Part shown: positions 37,506 to 48,678 of the stretch, one piece after another
Layout: each line of letters starts with the position of its first letter
Position numbering within the stretch: the first letter of the stretch is position 1
NCBI GenBank assembly: GCA_963832725.1
Contig: CAWHVG010000008.1
Location: 1-64,000, forward strand
Length of the DNA stretch: 64,000 nucleotides
Source: JAEZBP01 sp963832725
Lineage (GTDB): Bacteria > Myxococcota_A > Polyangia > Polyangiales > Sandaracinaceae
Reading direction: 5' to 3'
Position numbers and translations under genes: made by a program
The notes under the pieces: model-generated
What the model saw: only the letters and a program-made list of their open reading frames with translations
What the model was told of the DNA's origin: nothing
The model's database searches: none

Positions 37506-38483
37506 TCAGGCCGCGCCGCGCGCTTCCTCGCTGGGGGTGACCTCGCGGACGAAGGCGCCGAAGCGCTTCACCGCCTCGCGCGTCTGCGGTAGCGAAGGGA
37601 AGACCTGGAAGACGTGGATCATGTCGGGGAAGGTCTGCAGCGTCGTCCGCACGCCGGCGCGCTCGGCCTGCTCGGCCACCATCCGAGCGTCGTCGAAGAG
37701 GGCCTCCGCCTCACCGGCCTGGATCAAGAGCGGCGGCAGCCCGCGCAGGTCCGCCCGCGCCGGCGAGACGCCCGGGTCGCGCGGGTTCGGCGCGTAGCGG
37801 CGCACGTAGACCTCGAGCACCGACCGCGCGAGGTAGTCGTAGCGAGCGTTGGTGTCGATGGAGGCTCCCGTCAGCGTCAGGTCGGCCCAGGGCGAGAGGA
37901 CCGCCGCGCCGGCCGGGAGCGGCTCCCCTGCATCGCGCAGCGCCACGCTCGTCGAGAGCGTCAGTCCGCCGCCCGCGCTCTCACCGGCGATCACCGCCCG
38001 CGCCGGATCCACGCCGCGCTCGAGCAGCCAGCGCCAGCCGGTCAACGCGTCCTCGCGCGCTGCCGGGAAGGGGTGCTCGGGCGCGAGTCGGTAGTCGATG
38101 GCGAACGCGTTGGCACCGGCGGCGCGCGCCAGCCGGGCGATCAGCATCCGGTGCGTGTCGACGCTGCCGATCGAGTAGCCCCCGCCGTGCAGGTAGTAGA
38201 TCCAGCGATCCCCTGCGCCCTTCAGATGGAAGAGCCGGCCGGGCACGCCGCCCGCATCGACGTGCTCCTCGCGCACGCTGGAGGGAAGGGGCGGCCGCGG
38301 CATCGACGCCAGCGCGCGCCGCTGGAAATCTAGCGGTAGCAAGTGCGATCGCTTCGCGTAGTGGTGGAGGAAGCGGGCCCACGTCTCGAATTCGAGGCCC
38401 CAGCTCGGCCGCATCGGCCCGCGCATTTGCCGCCGCAGCCGAACCGCGTTCCGCGCGGCCTGCATCACCCATCGCATCTGCAT
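37506..38483 (-). CDS. Hormone-sensitive-lipase family esterase
   Basis: 325 residues of alpha/beta hydrolase fold. Oxyanion motif HGGGY at about 99-103, nucleophile motif GESAGG with Ser169, then DYRLAPEHPFPAA. The acid lies in GEAEALFDD and the His in DMIHVF (about 290). HSL-family members hydrolyse short- to medium-chain esters. There is no signal peptide, so it is probably cytoplasmic. ATG 38483 leads into MQMRWVMQAARN; an internal Met is also possible. Monocistronic. Confidence 0.9.
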   Translation of the reverse strand: MQMRWVMQAARNAVRLRRQMRGPMRPSWGLEFETWARFLHHYAKRSHLLPLDFQRRALASMPRPPLPSSVREEHVDAGGVPGRLFHLKGAGDRWIYYLHGGGYSIGSVDTHRMLIARLARAAGANAFAIDYRLAPEHPFPAAREDALTGWRWLLERGVDPARAVIAGESAGGGLTLSTSVALRDAGEPLPAGAAVLSPWADLTLTGASIDTNARYDYLARSVLEVYVRRYAPNPRDPGVSPARADLRGLPPLLIQAGEAEALFDDARMVAEQAERAGVRTTLQTFPDMIHVFQVFPSLPQTREAVKRFGAFVREVTPSEEARGAA

Positions 38484-38658
38484 GGCGGCAGTCTAGATGT
38501 CCGAGTGGCGAGCCGCATGGGGCACCCGCGAGGGGCGACGCGCGTGCGCCGACGCGCAGGGGCGCACGCGGCGGGCACACGAGGGAGCCGACGCGGCCGC
38601 CCACGAGCGGTCTCACGGTCGCCTCGGCGTGGTCCGCGGCGCGTGCGTCCCGAGCCGT

Positions 38659-40499
38659 TCAGTGGATCGCGAAGCCGGTGTCGATGACCTCGCAGCTGCC
38701 CGTGTCGAGCGCGGTTTGGAAGCAGTGCGCGACCATCGCCTCGGCGTAGTCGGCGAGCACGAGCGCGCCGTGGCGCTGGCTCGGCGTGACCTCCGCCATC
38801 GGGTTGTGGACGAGCACGCGTGTCGCCGCTTCGCCGCCCGCCGACCAGCCGAACGTGTCGGAGACCGGCAGGTCCACCGCGTTCATCCCGTCGACCTGGT
38901 GATCGAAGGGTCGGGCCAGCGAGGCGCCGAACGCGCGGGCCCACTGATCGCTGGCACCCGGCGCGATCAGCGGATCCTCGAATCGCTTGCAGGAACAGAA
39001 TCGGCAGCGGTCGCGAGCTCCGATCCTCGGCCGCCTGCGCATAGGCGAGCGGATCGGCGGCGTCGCCGATGGTCTCGACGACCCCCAGCCGGACGCTGGG
39101 TCGCGGCTCGTTGCCGCGCACGATGGAGCTCGCCGCGACCGCGAAGAGGCCGTAGCGCAGGAGCTCCGGGTAGCCCGCGCCGCCGACGAAGAGCGCCGAG
39201 CCGGTCAGGTCGCGCGCCACCGAGCTGGTCATGCTGCCGCTGACGGCGCCGAGCGACATGCCCATGTAGAAGGTCCGGCTCCGATCGAGCGCGCCGTCGA
39301 CCCCGACCGCGCTCGACACGGCCGCGTTCAGCGCGTCGAAGCCGGCCAGCACCGCGAGGTGATCGGCGACCGTCTGCCGGAAGTTCTCGCGGGTGTGCTC
39401 GGGGCTGGCGAGGTCGAGGAACGCGGAATCGCCGCCTCCGCCGGGCGGCGCGCGCAGGCCGTGCTCGGGCAGATCGATGGCCACGAATGCGAAGCCGGCC
39501 TCGGCCAGTGTGCTGCCGAAGCCGAAGATGTCGGTCGGCGAGCCGCCGCCGCCGTGCTGGTAGAACACCACCGGATAGGGCGCGCTTCCGGTCGCCGGCA
39601 GCGCGACCACGAAGCCGGGCGCGGTCACTCCCTGCGCGCGCGGCGCGCCGTCGTCGTCGAGGGTCATCGGGCCGCCGCCGTCCGGACGGTACTCCGGCAG
39701 CTCGAGCTGTCCGCGCACCACGGGGAACGAGAAATGAGGTGCCATGTCGGCGTTCGGCGCCGCGTCGCCGAGAATCCGCGAGCGCGGCGGCCTCGCTCGA
39801 GCGGACGGTGAGCACGGGGCTGCTCGCCAGGCGCTCGCGGAGGTGCGCCAGCGGCGCGGTGGAGTCGGCGATCGCGAGGTGTACGACCAGGTCGAGCGTC
39901 TCGCTGCCGGGCCAGTCGCCCGCGGCGGTAGCGTAGGCCGGATCCGGATCGGAGCCCGCGCAGGCGCCGATCACGTGTGCATCTCCCGCGACGCCCGTCT
40001 CCATGGCGATCAGCACCTCGCGCACGTCGGGCGGGAAGGGATCGCGCGGCTGGATCGAGACGTAGCCGTCGGCGACTGCGCTCACCGTGAAAGGTTGGTC
40101 CTGCTCGCGCCAGTTGCCTCCGTCGAGGATCGCGAGGTGGACGCGGGTCGGATCGACGGCGTCGCTGCTCCGATCGAGCGGCAGCACCAGCGTCGGGCGG
40201 CGGGGCCAGGCATCGACGCCGGCCACCTCGTCCTCCCAGCTCAGCGTGCGGATCAAGTCGCCGGCCGCGTCGGCGTCCGGCACCTGCAGCCCGCTGCTCG
40301 TCTCCCAGCGCGGCGAGGGAAAGACGAATGTGGTCCGAGGATCGGCGCAGCGCGGCGGGGGCCCCGCGTCGCTCTGGGAGGGTCCGGAGTCAGCCGGCAA
40401 TCCGCCGTCGGCCGGCGAGGGGCCGGAGCCACAGCCGATGGCGAGCACGAGCACGAGCGACCAAGAGAGCGAGCGGAGCGAGGGCACGGCGACCTCCAC
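38659..40499 (-). CDS. Lipoprotein with alpha/beta-hydrolase domain (two frameshifts)
   Basis: About 613 residues. The signal LSWSLVLVLAIGCGSG gives a lipobox Cys. An N-terminal beta-rich region (RTTFVFPSPRW, LVLPLDRSSDAVDPTRVHL) is followed, after a frame change near 39770, by FYQHGGGGSPTDIFGFG, FVAIDLPEHGLR and the nucleophile elbow YMGMSLGAVSG. A second frame change near 39000 leads to DHQVDGMNAVDLPVSDTFG and a final HCFQTALDTGSCEVIDTGF. Family members with this layout are bacterial lipoprotein hydrolases of unknown substrate. A Ser nucleophile (in GMSLG) is present. Outer-membrane-anchored. Confidence 0.75.
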
Positions 40500-40665
40500 G
40501 AGAGCGAAGGCGCGAGCTTCGCCGCTGTCCGTCGCGCGATCAAATCAGCTTCGCTCGGAGGAGATTCGCGCCGGTCGCCCGCTTGCGAGGTGAGCCCTTC
40601 GATCAGGGCGCGAAGCGGTCCAGCGCTCTGCGTCGGTCGCGCGGCGGTGGATGTGAGCTGCGCCC

Positions 40666-41658
40666 TCAGCGCGCGACGCGGTCCAGCGCTCCGCGCATCG
40701 CCGCGGGCGCGTGGCTCACGCCTCCGATCATGGCGTCCGGCGCCGCGGCGCGGACGCGATCGAGAACGGCCGGCGGCACGTCGAGCTCGGGGGCGAGCGC
40801 GGCGGGGACCTCGTCCGAGCGAAGGCGCGCGCTCACGGTGTAGGAGTCCCACTCTCCGTCGCCGCACGCGTAGCAGGTCTCGGCGGTGAGCTGATGCTCG
40901 ATGGCGATCCCCTCCGGGTCGAAGACCGGCAGGAACAGGCTTTGGGTCAGACCGTCCCGCCCGTCGGTGAAGAGATCCTCGTTCTGGAGCACACGCCACG
41001 CGTCCTCGCGCATCGCCTGACTCGGCGACGCCTCGATCGCCGCCGGGGCGCCGGTGCGCGCGTCGAACACGAAGAAGCCGTCCGAGGTCGAGCCGTGGGC
41101 ACCGCAGGCGAAGCTCCAGGTGGTGCGCTGCACGAAGAGGTAGGGGCCGGCCGAGGCCATCAGACGCACGTGCTCCCGCCACTCGTTGGACTCCCGCGCG
41201 GCGGCGCGCTCGGGGGTGAGCAGCTCCCGCGAGCCTTCGCCGTCGAGCCGGGTCAGTGAGACGTTCGCGCCGGTACCGCCCGCGGCGGGCAGATCGATCC
41301 ACTCGCAGTCCTGGTCCGTCGGCAGCTCCTCTTCGCTGACCGACCAACGCCACGGCGCGCCGTCCACCGCGAGGACGATGCCGTCGATCGATCGCAGCTC
41401 CGTGCCCCGCACCCAGAACGTGCGCGCCACGCCCTCCGCGTCCCGCGTCCACACCAGCCAGCCGTCCGGCTCCGACTCCGCCGCCTCGGTCGGGGGCGTT
41501 TCGGTCGCGCGCCCCTTCTGCCCGGCGTCGGGCGCCTGTGCGGCATCGGGCGCCGGGGAGGCGTCGATCGACGGCTCGGAGAGCGGCGCGCTCGCTCGGG
41601 GAGTGGGATCGCAGGCGAAGAGAAGCGTGGCGGTGAGGCAGATGAGGACGCGGGTCAT
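40666..41658 (-). CDS. Hypothetical lipoprotein
   Basis: 330 residues from ATG 41658. Signal MTRVLICLTATLLFACDP with lipobox LFAC, then an Asp/Ala/Pro-rich linker and a globular beta-rich domain (DGWLVWTRDAEGVARTFWV, GPYLFVQRTTWSFACG, ETCYACGDGEWDSYTVS) with a CxxC. No family recognised. Upstream in-frame codons to 41754 are not needed. Confidence 0.7.
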   Translation of the reverse strand: MTRVLICLTATLLFACDPTPRASAPLSEPSIDASPAPDAAQAPDAGQKGRATETPPTEAAESEPDGWLVWTRDAEGVARTFWVRGTELRSIDGIVLAVDGAPWRWSVSEEELPTDQDCEWIDLPAAGGTGANVSLTRLDGEGSRELLTPERAAARESNEWREHVRLMASAGPYLFVQRTTWSFACGAHGSTSDGFFVFDARTGAPAAIEASPSQAMREDAWRVLQNEDLFTDGRDGLTQSLFLPVFDPEGIAIEHQLTAETCYACGDGEWDSYTVSARLRSDEVPAALAPELDVPPAVLDRVRAAAPDAMIGGVSHAPAAMRGALDRVAR

Positions 41659-41911
41659 GACCACGCTCGGAGCAGCTCTCGTTCCAACGCCACACGAGCC
41701 CGAGATCACGAGGGAAACGGCTCGGCACTCCACGCCCGTCGTGGCCGAGCGCACACGGGATCCGCGTCAGTCGAGCCGCGCTCGCCCGATGGTCTGCGAG
41801 GCCCGCCGCGCCCGGGACGTGTCGCCGCGCACGCCGCGGCGCTGGCCGCGCGCCTCGTGCTTCTTACGTTTCGGTAACGCGACCGAAACAGGGCGCGTGC
41901 CACCCTTCATC

Positions 41912-42463
41912 ATGGCCACCGACCGCGCACCGAAGCTGGTCATCCGGCCGCTCCGGCCCGACGACCAAGACCTCTTCCTGGAGGGGTTCGACCGTCTCTC
42001 GGAGGACTCGCGTTACCTGCGCTTCTTCACCCCGAAGCCGCAGCTCACGCCGGGCGAGGTGCGCTATCTGACCCACCCCGACGGCGTCGACCACTACGCG
42101 CTCGCCGCCGCGGCGCAGCGTCCCGACGGTTCGTTGAGAGGCGTGGGTGTGGCTCGCTTCGTGCGCGCTCACGACGATCCGCGCGTCGCCCACGTCGCCA
42201 TCACCATCGTCGACGACGCGCAGCGTCTCGGGCTCGCCACTCAGCTCATCGGCGCGCTCGCCTACGTGGCGCGGATGCGGGAGATCGAGCGCTTTCGATT
42301 CGTCCTCCTGCCCGAGAACGTGGCGATGCGCTCGTTCCTCGTCCGCCATCGCGTGCCGATGGTGGTGGAGGACGGCCTCCTGGTGGCCGAGTGGGACACC
42401 GAGCGCGCGTCGCACATCCGCTCGTCCAGGCGCTGGCGCGAGCTGCTCGAGCGCTCCGGCTGA
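41912..42463 (+). CDS. GNAT-family N-acetyltransferase
   Basis: 183 residues. LVIRPLRPDDQDLFLEGFDR and LSEDSRYLRFFTP open the fold as in the GNAT domain fused to acyl-CoA synthetases. HVAITIVDDAQRLGLATQLI is the acetyl-CoA-binding motif A, in which the usual Q/RxxGxG/A appears as QRLGLA. The C-terminus is RFVLLPENVAMRSFLVRHR. ATG 41912 was chosen; GTG 41897 is alternative. A protein-lysine or small-molecule acetyltransferase; substrate unknown. Confidence 0.85.
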   Translation: MATDRAPKLVIRPLRPDDQDLFLEGFDRLSEDSRYLRFFTPKPQLTPGEVRYLTHPDGVDHYALAAAAQRPDGSLRGVGVARFVRAHDDPRVAHVAITIVDDAQRLGLATQLIGALAYVARMREIERFRFVLLPENVAMRSFLVRHRVPMVVEDGLLVAEWDTERASHIRSSRRWRELLERSG

Positions 42464-42846
42464 GGGTCCGCCGAAAGAGCTCCATCCGCCGAGGTCGCCG
42501 CCGTGCGCGCCGCGACTCCTCACAGCGCCTGGATCCTTTCGATGGTGGAGCTCGGTCCGATGCCGTGACGCCGTCCGGCTGCCTCCGCTCAGGGCGGGTA
42601 GAAGCCCATCGTCGAGCACGCCCAGTGCGAGCGGTCGGGGAACCACGTGCAGGCCGCGTCGGGGCCACCGTCGGTCCCGCAGTTGGCGTCGTCGACTCTG
42701 CGAGAGGCTGCCGACAAATCGGACCGAGCAGTCGAGGCGGTTCCCAGGCGCAACGCGGCGTGAGCAGTCGCGGCGTTCGCACGGCGACTCCAACGCCGCG
42801 GATGGGGCCGGATCGGCAGCAGGCGACGAGAGACTTCGACAGACCT
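42464..42846. other. 383-bp interval with a possible 3' gene fragment
   Basis: On the minus strand about 42597-42700 reads DDANCGTDGGPDAACTWFP then HWACSTMGFYPP and a stop. This looks like the end of a secreted Cys-rich protein without the rest. No start or signal can be found, so it is probably a relic. Nothing else supportable is present. Confidence 0.3.
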
Positions 42847-45800
42847 TCAGTAATGGCCGGGCGCGAGGATCTCGAGCCACCGCTCCGGGCGGGCGACGCC
42901 GGTCTCGCCAATCCAGTCGACGACCTCCTGCCGCTCTTGGTCGCGGCCTTCGAGCTGCGCGCGTCGCGCCCGGGCGATCTGCGCGTGCAGCTCCATGTCC
43001 GAGGTCCGGAGCTCTTCCTCTGCCCGCTGGAATCGCCGCCGCGCGACCCGGTGCCGTCCCTCCGCCGCGCTCACGCCCGCCCGCAGCATCGAGCTCAGCC
43101 CCCGGCCCCACACCGCGCCGTTGCGCTCGACCCGCTTCGCCGCCAACTCCGCACGCCCGAGCAGCCGCGCCCTCTCGCGCCCACCGGCCCCGGCCGCACA
43201 CGCCAGCGCGACCCGACCGACCAGGTCGTGCATGGTGACGGAGTACATCTCCAGCCGGAGCAGCTGGGAGCGCCGGAGCGTGCCCCACGTGCGAGCCAGC
43301 CAATCCCGCGCATCCCATGGCCGATCCGCGTAGAGCTCGCTCTCCACCGCGACGAAGAGCTCCCAGAAGTGGAGCAGGGTGAACTCCGACTGCGACCACC
43401 GCGCAAGCGCCTCGCGAGCCTCGCGCATGGCCTCGTCGGGCCGGTCCGCGGCGAGCTGACTGGCCGCTCGGAACTTGATCCGCAGGTGCAGCTCGAGGAG
43501 CAGGTCACCGCGCGAGACCGCGTCGGCGAGGAACGCGGGGTAGCGCTCGAAGAGCTCCGGCCAACGTCCCATGCGCCAGAGCACCTCGCAGAGCACGATG
43601 GTGCCCGAGGTCGTCTCCCAGGCGACGCCACTGCAGCGCGTGCGGTGAAGCGTGATACCTCGCTCCTCGAGCTCGAGGGCCGCCTTCCACCGCCCCTCCA
43701 ACCAGGCCGCACCGCCGCTCGTCTCGTAGAGCAGGCCGTACGTGTAGTCGTGGCCCGTGCGCTGGGCGAGCTCGAGACCGAGGCGCTCCAGCTCGGCCGT
43801 GCGGCTTCGGTTGCGCGCGCCGCCGGTGGCGCTGAACGGGATCTCGACTGCGATGGCGCGCGTGATACGTGAGAGCTCGCCCGCGTCGAGCGCGAGCAGG
43901 AGGTGCCGCGCCTGGAAGATGCCGCCCCGCACGGGGTCGATCAGCGCCAGGCCTCCCGCCGCCGCCCAGCAGGTGTCGATCGCCAGGCGCTGGTCCTCGC
44001 TGAGCGAGTCCGCGGGGCGCTCTCGGAAACGGAGGCCCCTCATCCGCACCTGGATCCGGCGCATGACGAACTCCGCGAGGATGCGGGCCGGGTGCTCGGG
44101 CATGGACATGCCCACCTCGCGGAGCACGCTGTCGAGGACGGCGCGTCCCTCCTCGTGGTGTCCGCTCAGGAGGTACTGCTCCCCCGCGAGCCGGCGCATG
44201 GACAGCGCTCGCCGTCGCGGACTGGCGGAGGCGGCATCGAGATACGCCCGCGCCGCCTCGGCTCCCCGTCCCGCGTTGCGGAGCGCGTCCCCCTCCGCCG
44301 TCCTCAACCCCACGCGGTCGATCGGTGGTGTCACCTGCGGCACGGTCGGGAGCTGCGACGCCAGCTCGCTTCCCACCCGGTAGAGGTCCGCCGCCCGCTC
44401 GAACGCGAGGGCCTTCTCGGCGCGCCTCGCAGCGTCCACGGTGAATCGGAACGCTTCGGTGAGCTGACCCGCGCCTCGGTAGTGATACGCGAGCGCCTCG
44501 GGATCCGCGTCGCCTCGATCGCGGATCGTCTGGGCGAGCTTGGCGTGAAGCTCCCGTTCGTGCGCGTCGGAGAGCTGACCGCCCAGCGTCTCTCGAATCC
44601 GGTCATGATAGAGCTCGAGCTCCTGCCCCTCCTCGCCCTCCCGAATTCGCAGCAATCGACTGTTTCGGAGCTGGGTCAGCGCCGTCACGTCCAGTGAGCT
44701 CACGCCGGTCACGGTGGCAGCCAGCGTGGCGTCCAAGGGACGGCCGCGAACCGCGAGCACCTCGAGCAGCCGCCGCGCCTCCGGCGCCAGCTCCTCCATC
44801 CGCTCACGAATGATCCCGGCGAGGTCGAGGCCCTCCTCGGCCGCCGCCTCCGGATCTCGCGCCCGTCGAACCAAGAGATCGATGAAAAGCGGGCTTCCCC
44901 CGGCCTCCCGAGCCAGCCTGGTCACCAAGCGGTCGTCGCGGCTTCGGGCCGAGAGCCGCGCTGCCAAGAGCGCGCGGGCGTCTTCCTCGGCCAGCTCTCG
45001 AAGCTGCAGCGTCACGGTCCGCTCGTTCTTCACGGCGGGCACACCGAGATAGGTCAGATAGGGGCTGCTCGCCGCCTCGTCGCTGCGGAAGGTGCCCAGC
45101 CAGAGGACGGGTGCGTCCTGGACCTCGAGGAGCCGCGCCACGACCGTCGCGCTGTCGCGGTCCCCCCACTGCAGATCGTCGATGAAGACGATCACCTCGC
45201 GGTCCTTCGAGAGCCGGCGCAGGAGCCCGCCGAGTCCCTCGATGGCGCGCCGTCGCTGCTCCTGCGGGTCCGGCACATCGGACGAGGGGCGGGCGGCCTT
45301 CTCGAACGTCGGCACGCGGGAGAGCGCGGGAAACGCGCGTACCAGGTCGCCTACCTGCTCCGGCACGAGCTCCTCGCAGCGCTTGGGCGGCAGCCGCCTC
45401 AGGTGGGTGACCAGGCTGTCGATCACCCGATCGAGCGCTTTGTAGGGCAGAGTCTCACGCTCGAAACAACGTCCCTCGAGGATCAGCGGCCCTCCCGACG
45501 CCCCGCTCCGCGCTCGGGCCAGGAACGAGTGCACGAGCGAGGTCTTCCCGATCCCGCTCATGCCGTGCACGTAGACCGCCAGGGGGCCCGTCCGCCGCAC
45601 CGAAGCCCGGGCCTGCTCGATCGCGCGCAGCTCGCTCCGCCGCCCCACGAAGATCTCGGCCGGCCGAGGCGGATAGGCCACCGTCGGCCCGCCTGAGATG
45701 CCGAGGGCCGCGAGGATGTCCGATCCGCTCGGGCGAGCATCGGGCGTCCGGGTCAGGAGGCCGGCGCAGAGTGTATCGAGATCGTCCCGTACCCCTTCCA

Positions 45801-46633
45801 CGAACGCCGAGGGGCGCTCCGCCTCGCCGGTCTGCTTGCGCGCCATGACCTCGAACATCCGCCCCTCGAACGGAAAGCGGCCCGTCAGCGCCCGGAAGAG
45901 CATCACGCCGAGGGCGTACCAGTCCGCCGGCGGCCCACTCAGCGTGCCGGCGCACTGCTCCGGGGCCATGTAGAGGGGGGTCCCCGCGATGTCGACGTCG
46001 TCGGTGCTTCGCGCCGGGTCGACCTCCCGGACCAGGCCGAAGTCCAGCAGGACCGCTCTCCGCTCCGGCGTCACCAGCACGTTCTGGCACTTGAGATCAC
46101 GATGCAGCTTTCCCGCCTCGTGCAGCGCCTGGACGCCCTGCGCGAGCTGGGAGAACACCCGGACGATCTCGTCCTGGTCCACGTCGATCGGAGCTCGCGC
46201 ACGCCGCGGCGCCCGGATTCTGGTGTCTTTGGAGATACTGGCGCGGGAGGTTTCCGTCCCGCGCGCCCGCATCGTGTCGAGACCGGGCGGGAGCTCGTCG
46301 GGCCTCAGATGCTCGGGCAGCGAGGCGCCGTCGATGAGCTCCATGGTGAAGAACCAGCGGTCGCCCTCGCAGGCCAAGTCGTAGAGCTGGACCAGCGATG
46401 GATGGCTGATTTCGGCCAAGCTCCTGAATTCGTTCTTGAAACGGTGGATGGTCTCGGCGTCGACGTAGCTCAGCCACTTGAGCGCAACGGACGCCTCCTG
46501 GACACGATCCCAGCCCTCGTAGACGACGCCGAACGACCCCGACCCGAGGCGCCTGCGGATACTCGTACCAATCCGTCCCGGGGAACTCCCCGACGGCTCC
46601 ACGCACGACGCTGTCGATGTCCTCGGGACCCAT
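42847..46633 (-). CDS. Ser/Thr protein kinase fused to AAA ATPase and TPR-like sensor (PknK-type; one frameshift)
   Basis: About 1,260 residues. The natural N-terminus is MGPEDIDSVVRGAVGEFPG from ATG 46633. Removing one C near 46561 joins WYEY to RRRLGSGSFGVVYEG, whereas the uninterrupted ORF starts at 46602. Kinase (numbering from 46602): VALKW Lys42, HRDLKCQN 167-174, DFG 187-189, APE 213-215. AAA_16-like module: Walker A GMSGIGKT 347-354 and Walker B IVFIDDLQW 471-479. The C-terminal ~600 residues are helical TPR-like. Such proteins couple signal sensing to phosphorylation, and the ATPase resembles the STAND/MalT class. Ends 50 bases downstream of DinG; probably the same transcript. Confidence 0.88.
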
Positions 46634-46683
46634 TCGGTGACTCTCGAGGATACCCGAAAATGGTGACTATCAGCGGAGCGATT

Positions 46684-48618
46684 CTACGAAGAACGCCAGA
46701 ATGCCTCGACCTCGTCGTACCTGTGGCACCGCGTCGCGGTCGGCAAGCTGCGCAAGAAGATCGCACCGTATCCCTTCGTCCGAATTCGAGTATCCAGGAT
46801 AGATACGACGCCACGGTCACGACGGGTACGGATCAAGCGACCGAAACCCTGTTTCAGGGTCAGGGCGGCGGCCGGCACCAGATAGCGGATGAAGGAGGGC
46901 TCACCTTCCTCCTCCAGCCGGCGGCAGCGGGCCCCGACCAGGGGATCGGAGGGGACGTCGAAGGGGAGCTTGTCGATCACGACCAGCCTGAGCGCGTCCC
47001 CAGGAACGTCTACGCCCTCCCAGAAGCTCATGGTCGCGAAGAGCACGGCGTCGCCGGCGGCTCGAAAACGTGTGAGGAGCGCGCCTTTGGGCGCCTCGCC
47101 CTGCATCAGGGTCGGGTTCTGCAGGTGCGGCCGGCAGCGTGCCGCCAGCGCGCTCATCATCCGGAACGACGTGCAGAGGACGAACGCGCCTCCGCCCGTG
47201 AGCGACACCAGCCGCAGGATCTCCTCCACCGCCCGCTCGGGATACTCGGGCGCCCGCGGGTCCGGCATGTCCGGCAGGTAGAGCGCGGCTTGTTTCGCGT
47301 GGTCGAAAGGCGACTCGAGGGAGACCTCGTCGACCTCGAAGTCGATACCGATCCGGCGCTTCACGAAGTCGAAGGAGCCACCCGTCGTCAGGGTCGCGCT
47401 GGTCAGGATCACCGCCGGCACGCGCTGGAGGACCGAGCGGCGAAAGAGCCCGCTGACGTCCACGGGGCTGGCACCCACCGTTCGCCGCTCGCCGCGCCGC
47501 TCGCAGAAGACCACGTCGCTGTGGGCGCCCTCGACGATGCGCGCGAGCTCTTCCCGGACCTGAGCGGCTCGCCGCGCGAGCTGGGCGATCGCTTCTCCGG
47601 CGCCGGCCTCGCGGATGCACCCGAGCTCGATGGCTTCCAGCGCCGCGTCTAATGCGTGATACGTTTCGGCCGAGGAGCCGAACGCGCTCTCGCCGGAGAG
47701 CTCGACGCGCCCGGACTCGCCCGCGAGCGGAAGGTTGGCGAAGAACGCGTCCGCGGCGGCGGCGAGGCTGCTCAGGCAGCGGTCCGTGTCGGTCCCCCAC
47801 ACGCCGAGGGCGAGAAAGGTCCGTTCGTAGTCCCGGGCGAGCGCCGCGAGCCGGCCCTCCGACACCTGCGCGCCGAAGAAGAGCGTCGCCACATCCTCGA
47901 GCTGGTGGGCCTCGTCGAAGATCACCGCGTCGTAGGGAGGCAGCACTCCGCCGCCATGCGGTCCGCGCGTGGCCAGATCGGCGAAGAAGAGGTGATGGTT
48001 GACCACCACGAGCTGAGCCTCGTCGGCGCGCCGCCGCATCGCGGTGACGAAACACTCCTCGAAGTGGGAGCAGCGCGAGCCGATCCGCGTCTCCGAGCTC
48101 GACATCACGGCCGCCCACACGGGATCGTCGTCGGCCAGCTCGCCCAGCTCGGCGCGGTCTCCGTATCGAGTGTGGCTCACCCAGTCCATCAGCATGGGTA
48201 GGCGGCGGGCAATCTCGGGGCGGTGGGTCTCGGCGCTGACCATGAGCTCGCGGTAGCGGCGGCGACACAGATAGTTGGTCAGCCCCTTCATGCAGGCGGC
48301 GCGCACGGGCAGCCCGAGATGGCGGGCGATGGCCGGCAGGTCGTGCTCCATGATCTGGTCCTGGAGCGTGCGGGTGCCGGTGGAGACCACCACCTTTTTG
48401 CCCGAGCGGAGGGCGGGCACGAGGTAGGCGAGGGTCTTCCCGGTGCCGGTGCCGGCCTCGATCAACGCGACGCCGTCGTGCGCCAGGGCGTCTTCGACCA
48501 TCGTCGCCATCGCGAGCTGAGACTCGCGAAGCTCGTACCCCTCGAGCGCGTGGGCCAGAGGTCCATCGGCGCCCAGCAGCTCGGCCGCTCGCACCTGCAC
48601 CATGTAGCACGCATCCAC
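46684..48618 (-). CDS. dinG: DinG-family ATP-dependent helicase
   Basis: 644 residues of XPD/DinG superfamily 2. Q-motif region YELRESQLAMATMVE, Walker A EAGTGTGKTLAYLVPAL, DEAH box VIFDEAHQLED. The iron-sulfur cysteines are present (AACMKGLTNYLC, then SRCSHFEECF). The C-terminal helicase domain has FVLCTSFRMMSALA, FWEGVDVPGD and FGRLIRTRRDRGVVSILD. It unwinds DNA 5' to 3' and deals with R-loops or blocked forks. It lacks the RNase-like N-terminal domain. Start ATG 48618 or 48603; neither has a good site. Cotranscribed with the kinase downstream. Confidence 0.9.
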   Translation of the reverse strand: MDACYMVQVRAAELLGADGPLAHALEGYELRESQLAMATMVEDALAHDGVALIEAGTGTGKTLAYLVPALRSGKKVVVSTGTRTLQDQIMEHDLPAIARHLGLPVRAACMKGLTNYLCRRRYRELMVSAETHRPEIARRLPMLMDWVSHTRYGDRAELGELADDDPVWAAVMSSSETRIGSRCSHFEECFVTAMRRRADEAQLVVVNHHLFFADLATRGPHGGGVLPPYDAVIFDEAHQLEDVATLFFGAQVSEGRLAALARDYERTFLALGVWGTDTDRCLSSLAAAADAFFANLPLAGESGRVELSGESAFGSSAETYHALDAALEAIELGCIREAGAGEAIAQLARRAAQVREELARIVEGAHSDVVFCERRGERRTVGASPVDVSGLFRRSVLQRVPAVILTSATLTTGGSFDFVKRRIGIDFEVDEVSLESPFDHAKQAALYLPDMPDPRAPEYPERAVEEILRLVSLTGGGAFVLCTSFRMMSALAARCRPHLQNPTLMQGEAPKGALLTRFRAAGDAVLFATMSFWEGVDVPGDALRLVVIDKLPFDVPSDPLVGARCRRLEEEGEPSFIRYLVPAAALTLKQGFGRLIRTRRDRGVVSILDTRIRTKGYGAIFLRSLPTATRCHRYDEVEAFWRSS

Positions 48619-48678
48619 CGGCGGATACGCGTCACGATTCGACGGGATCCCGTGGGACCTGCGGGCTCGCAGACGTGA

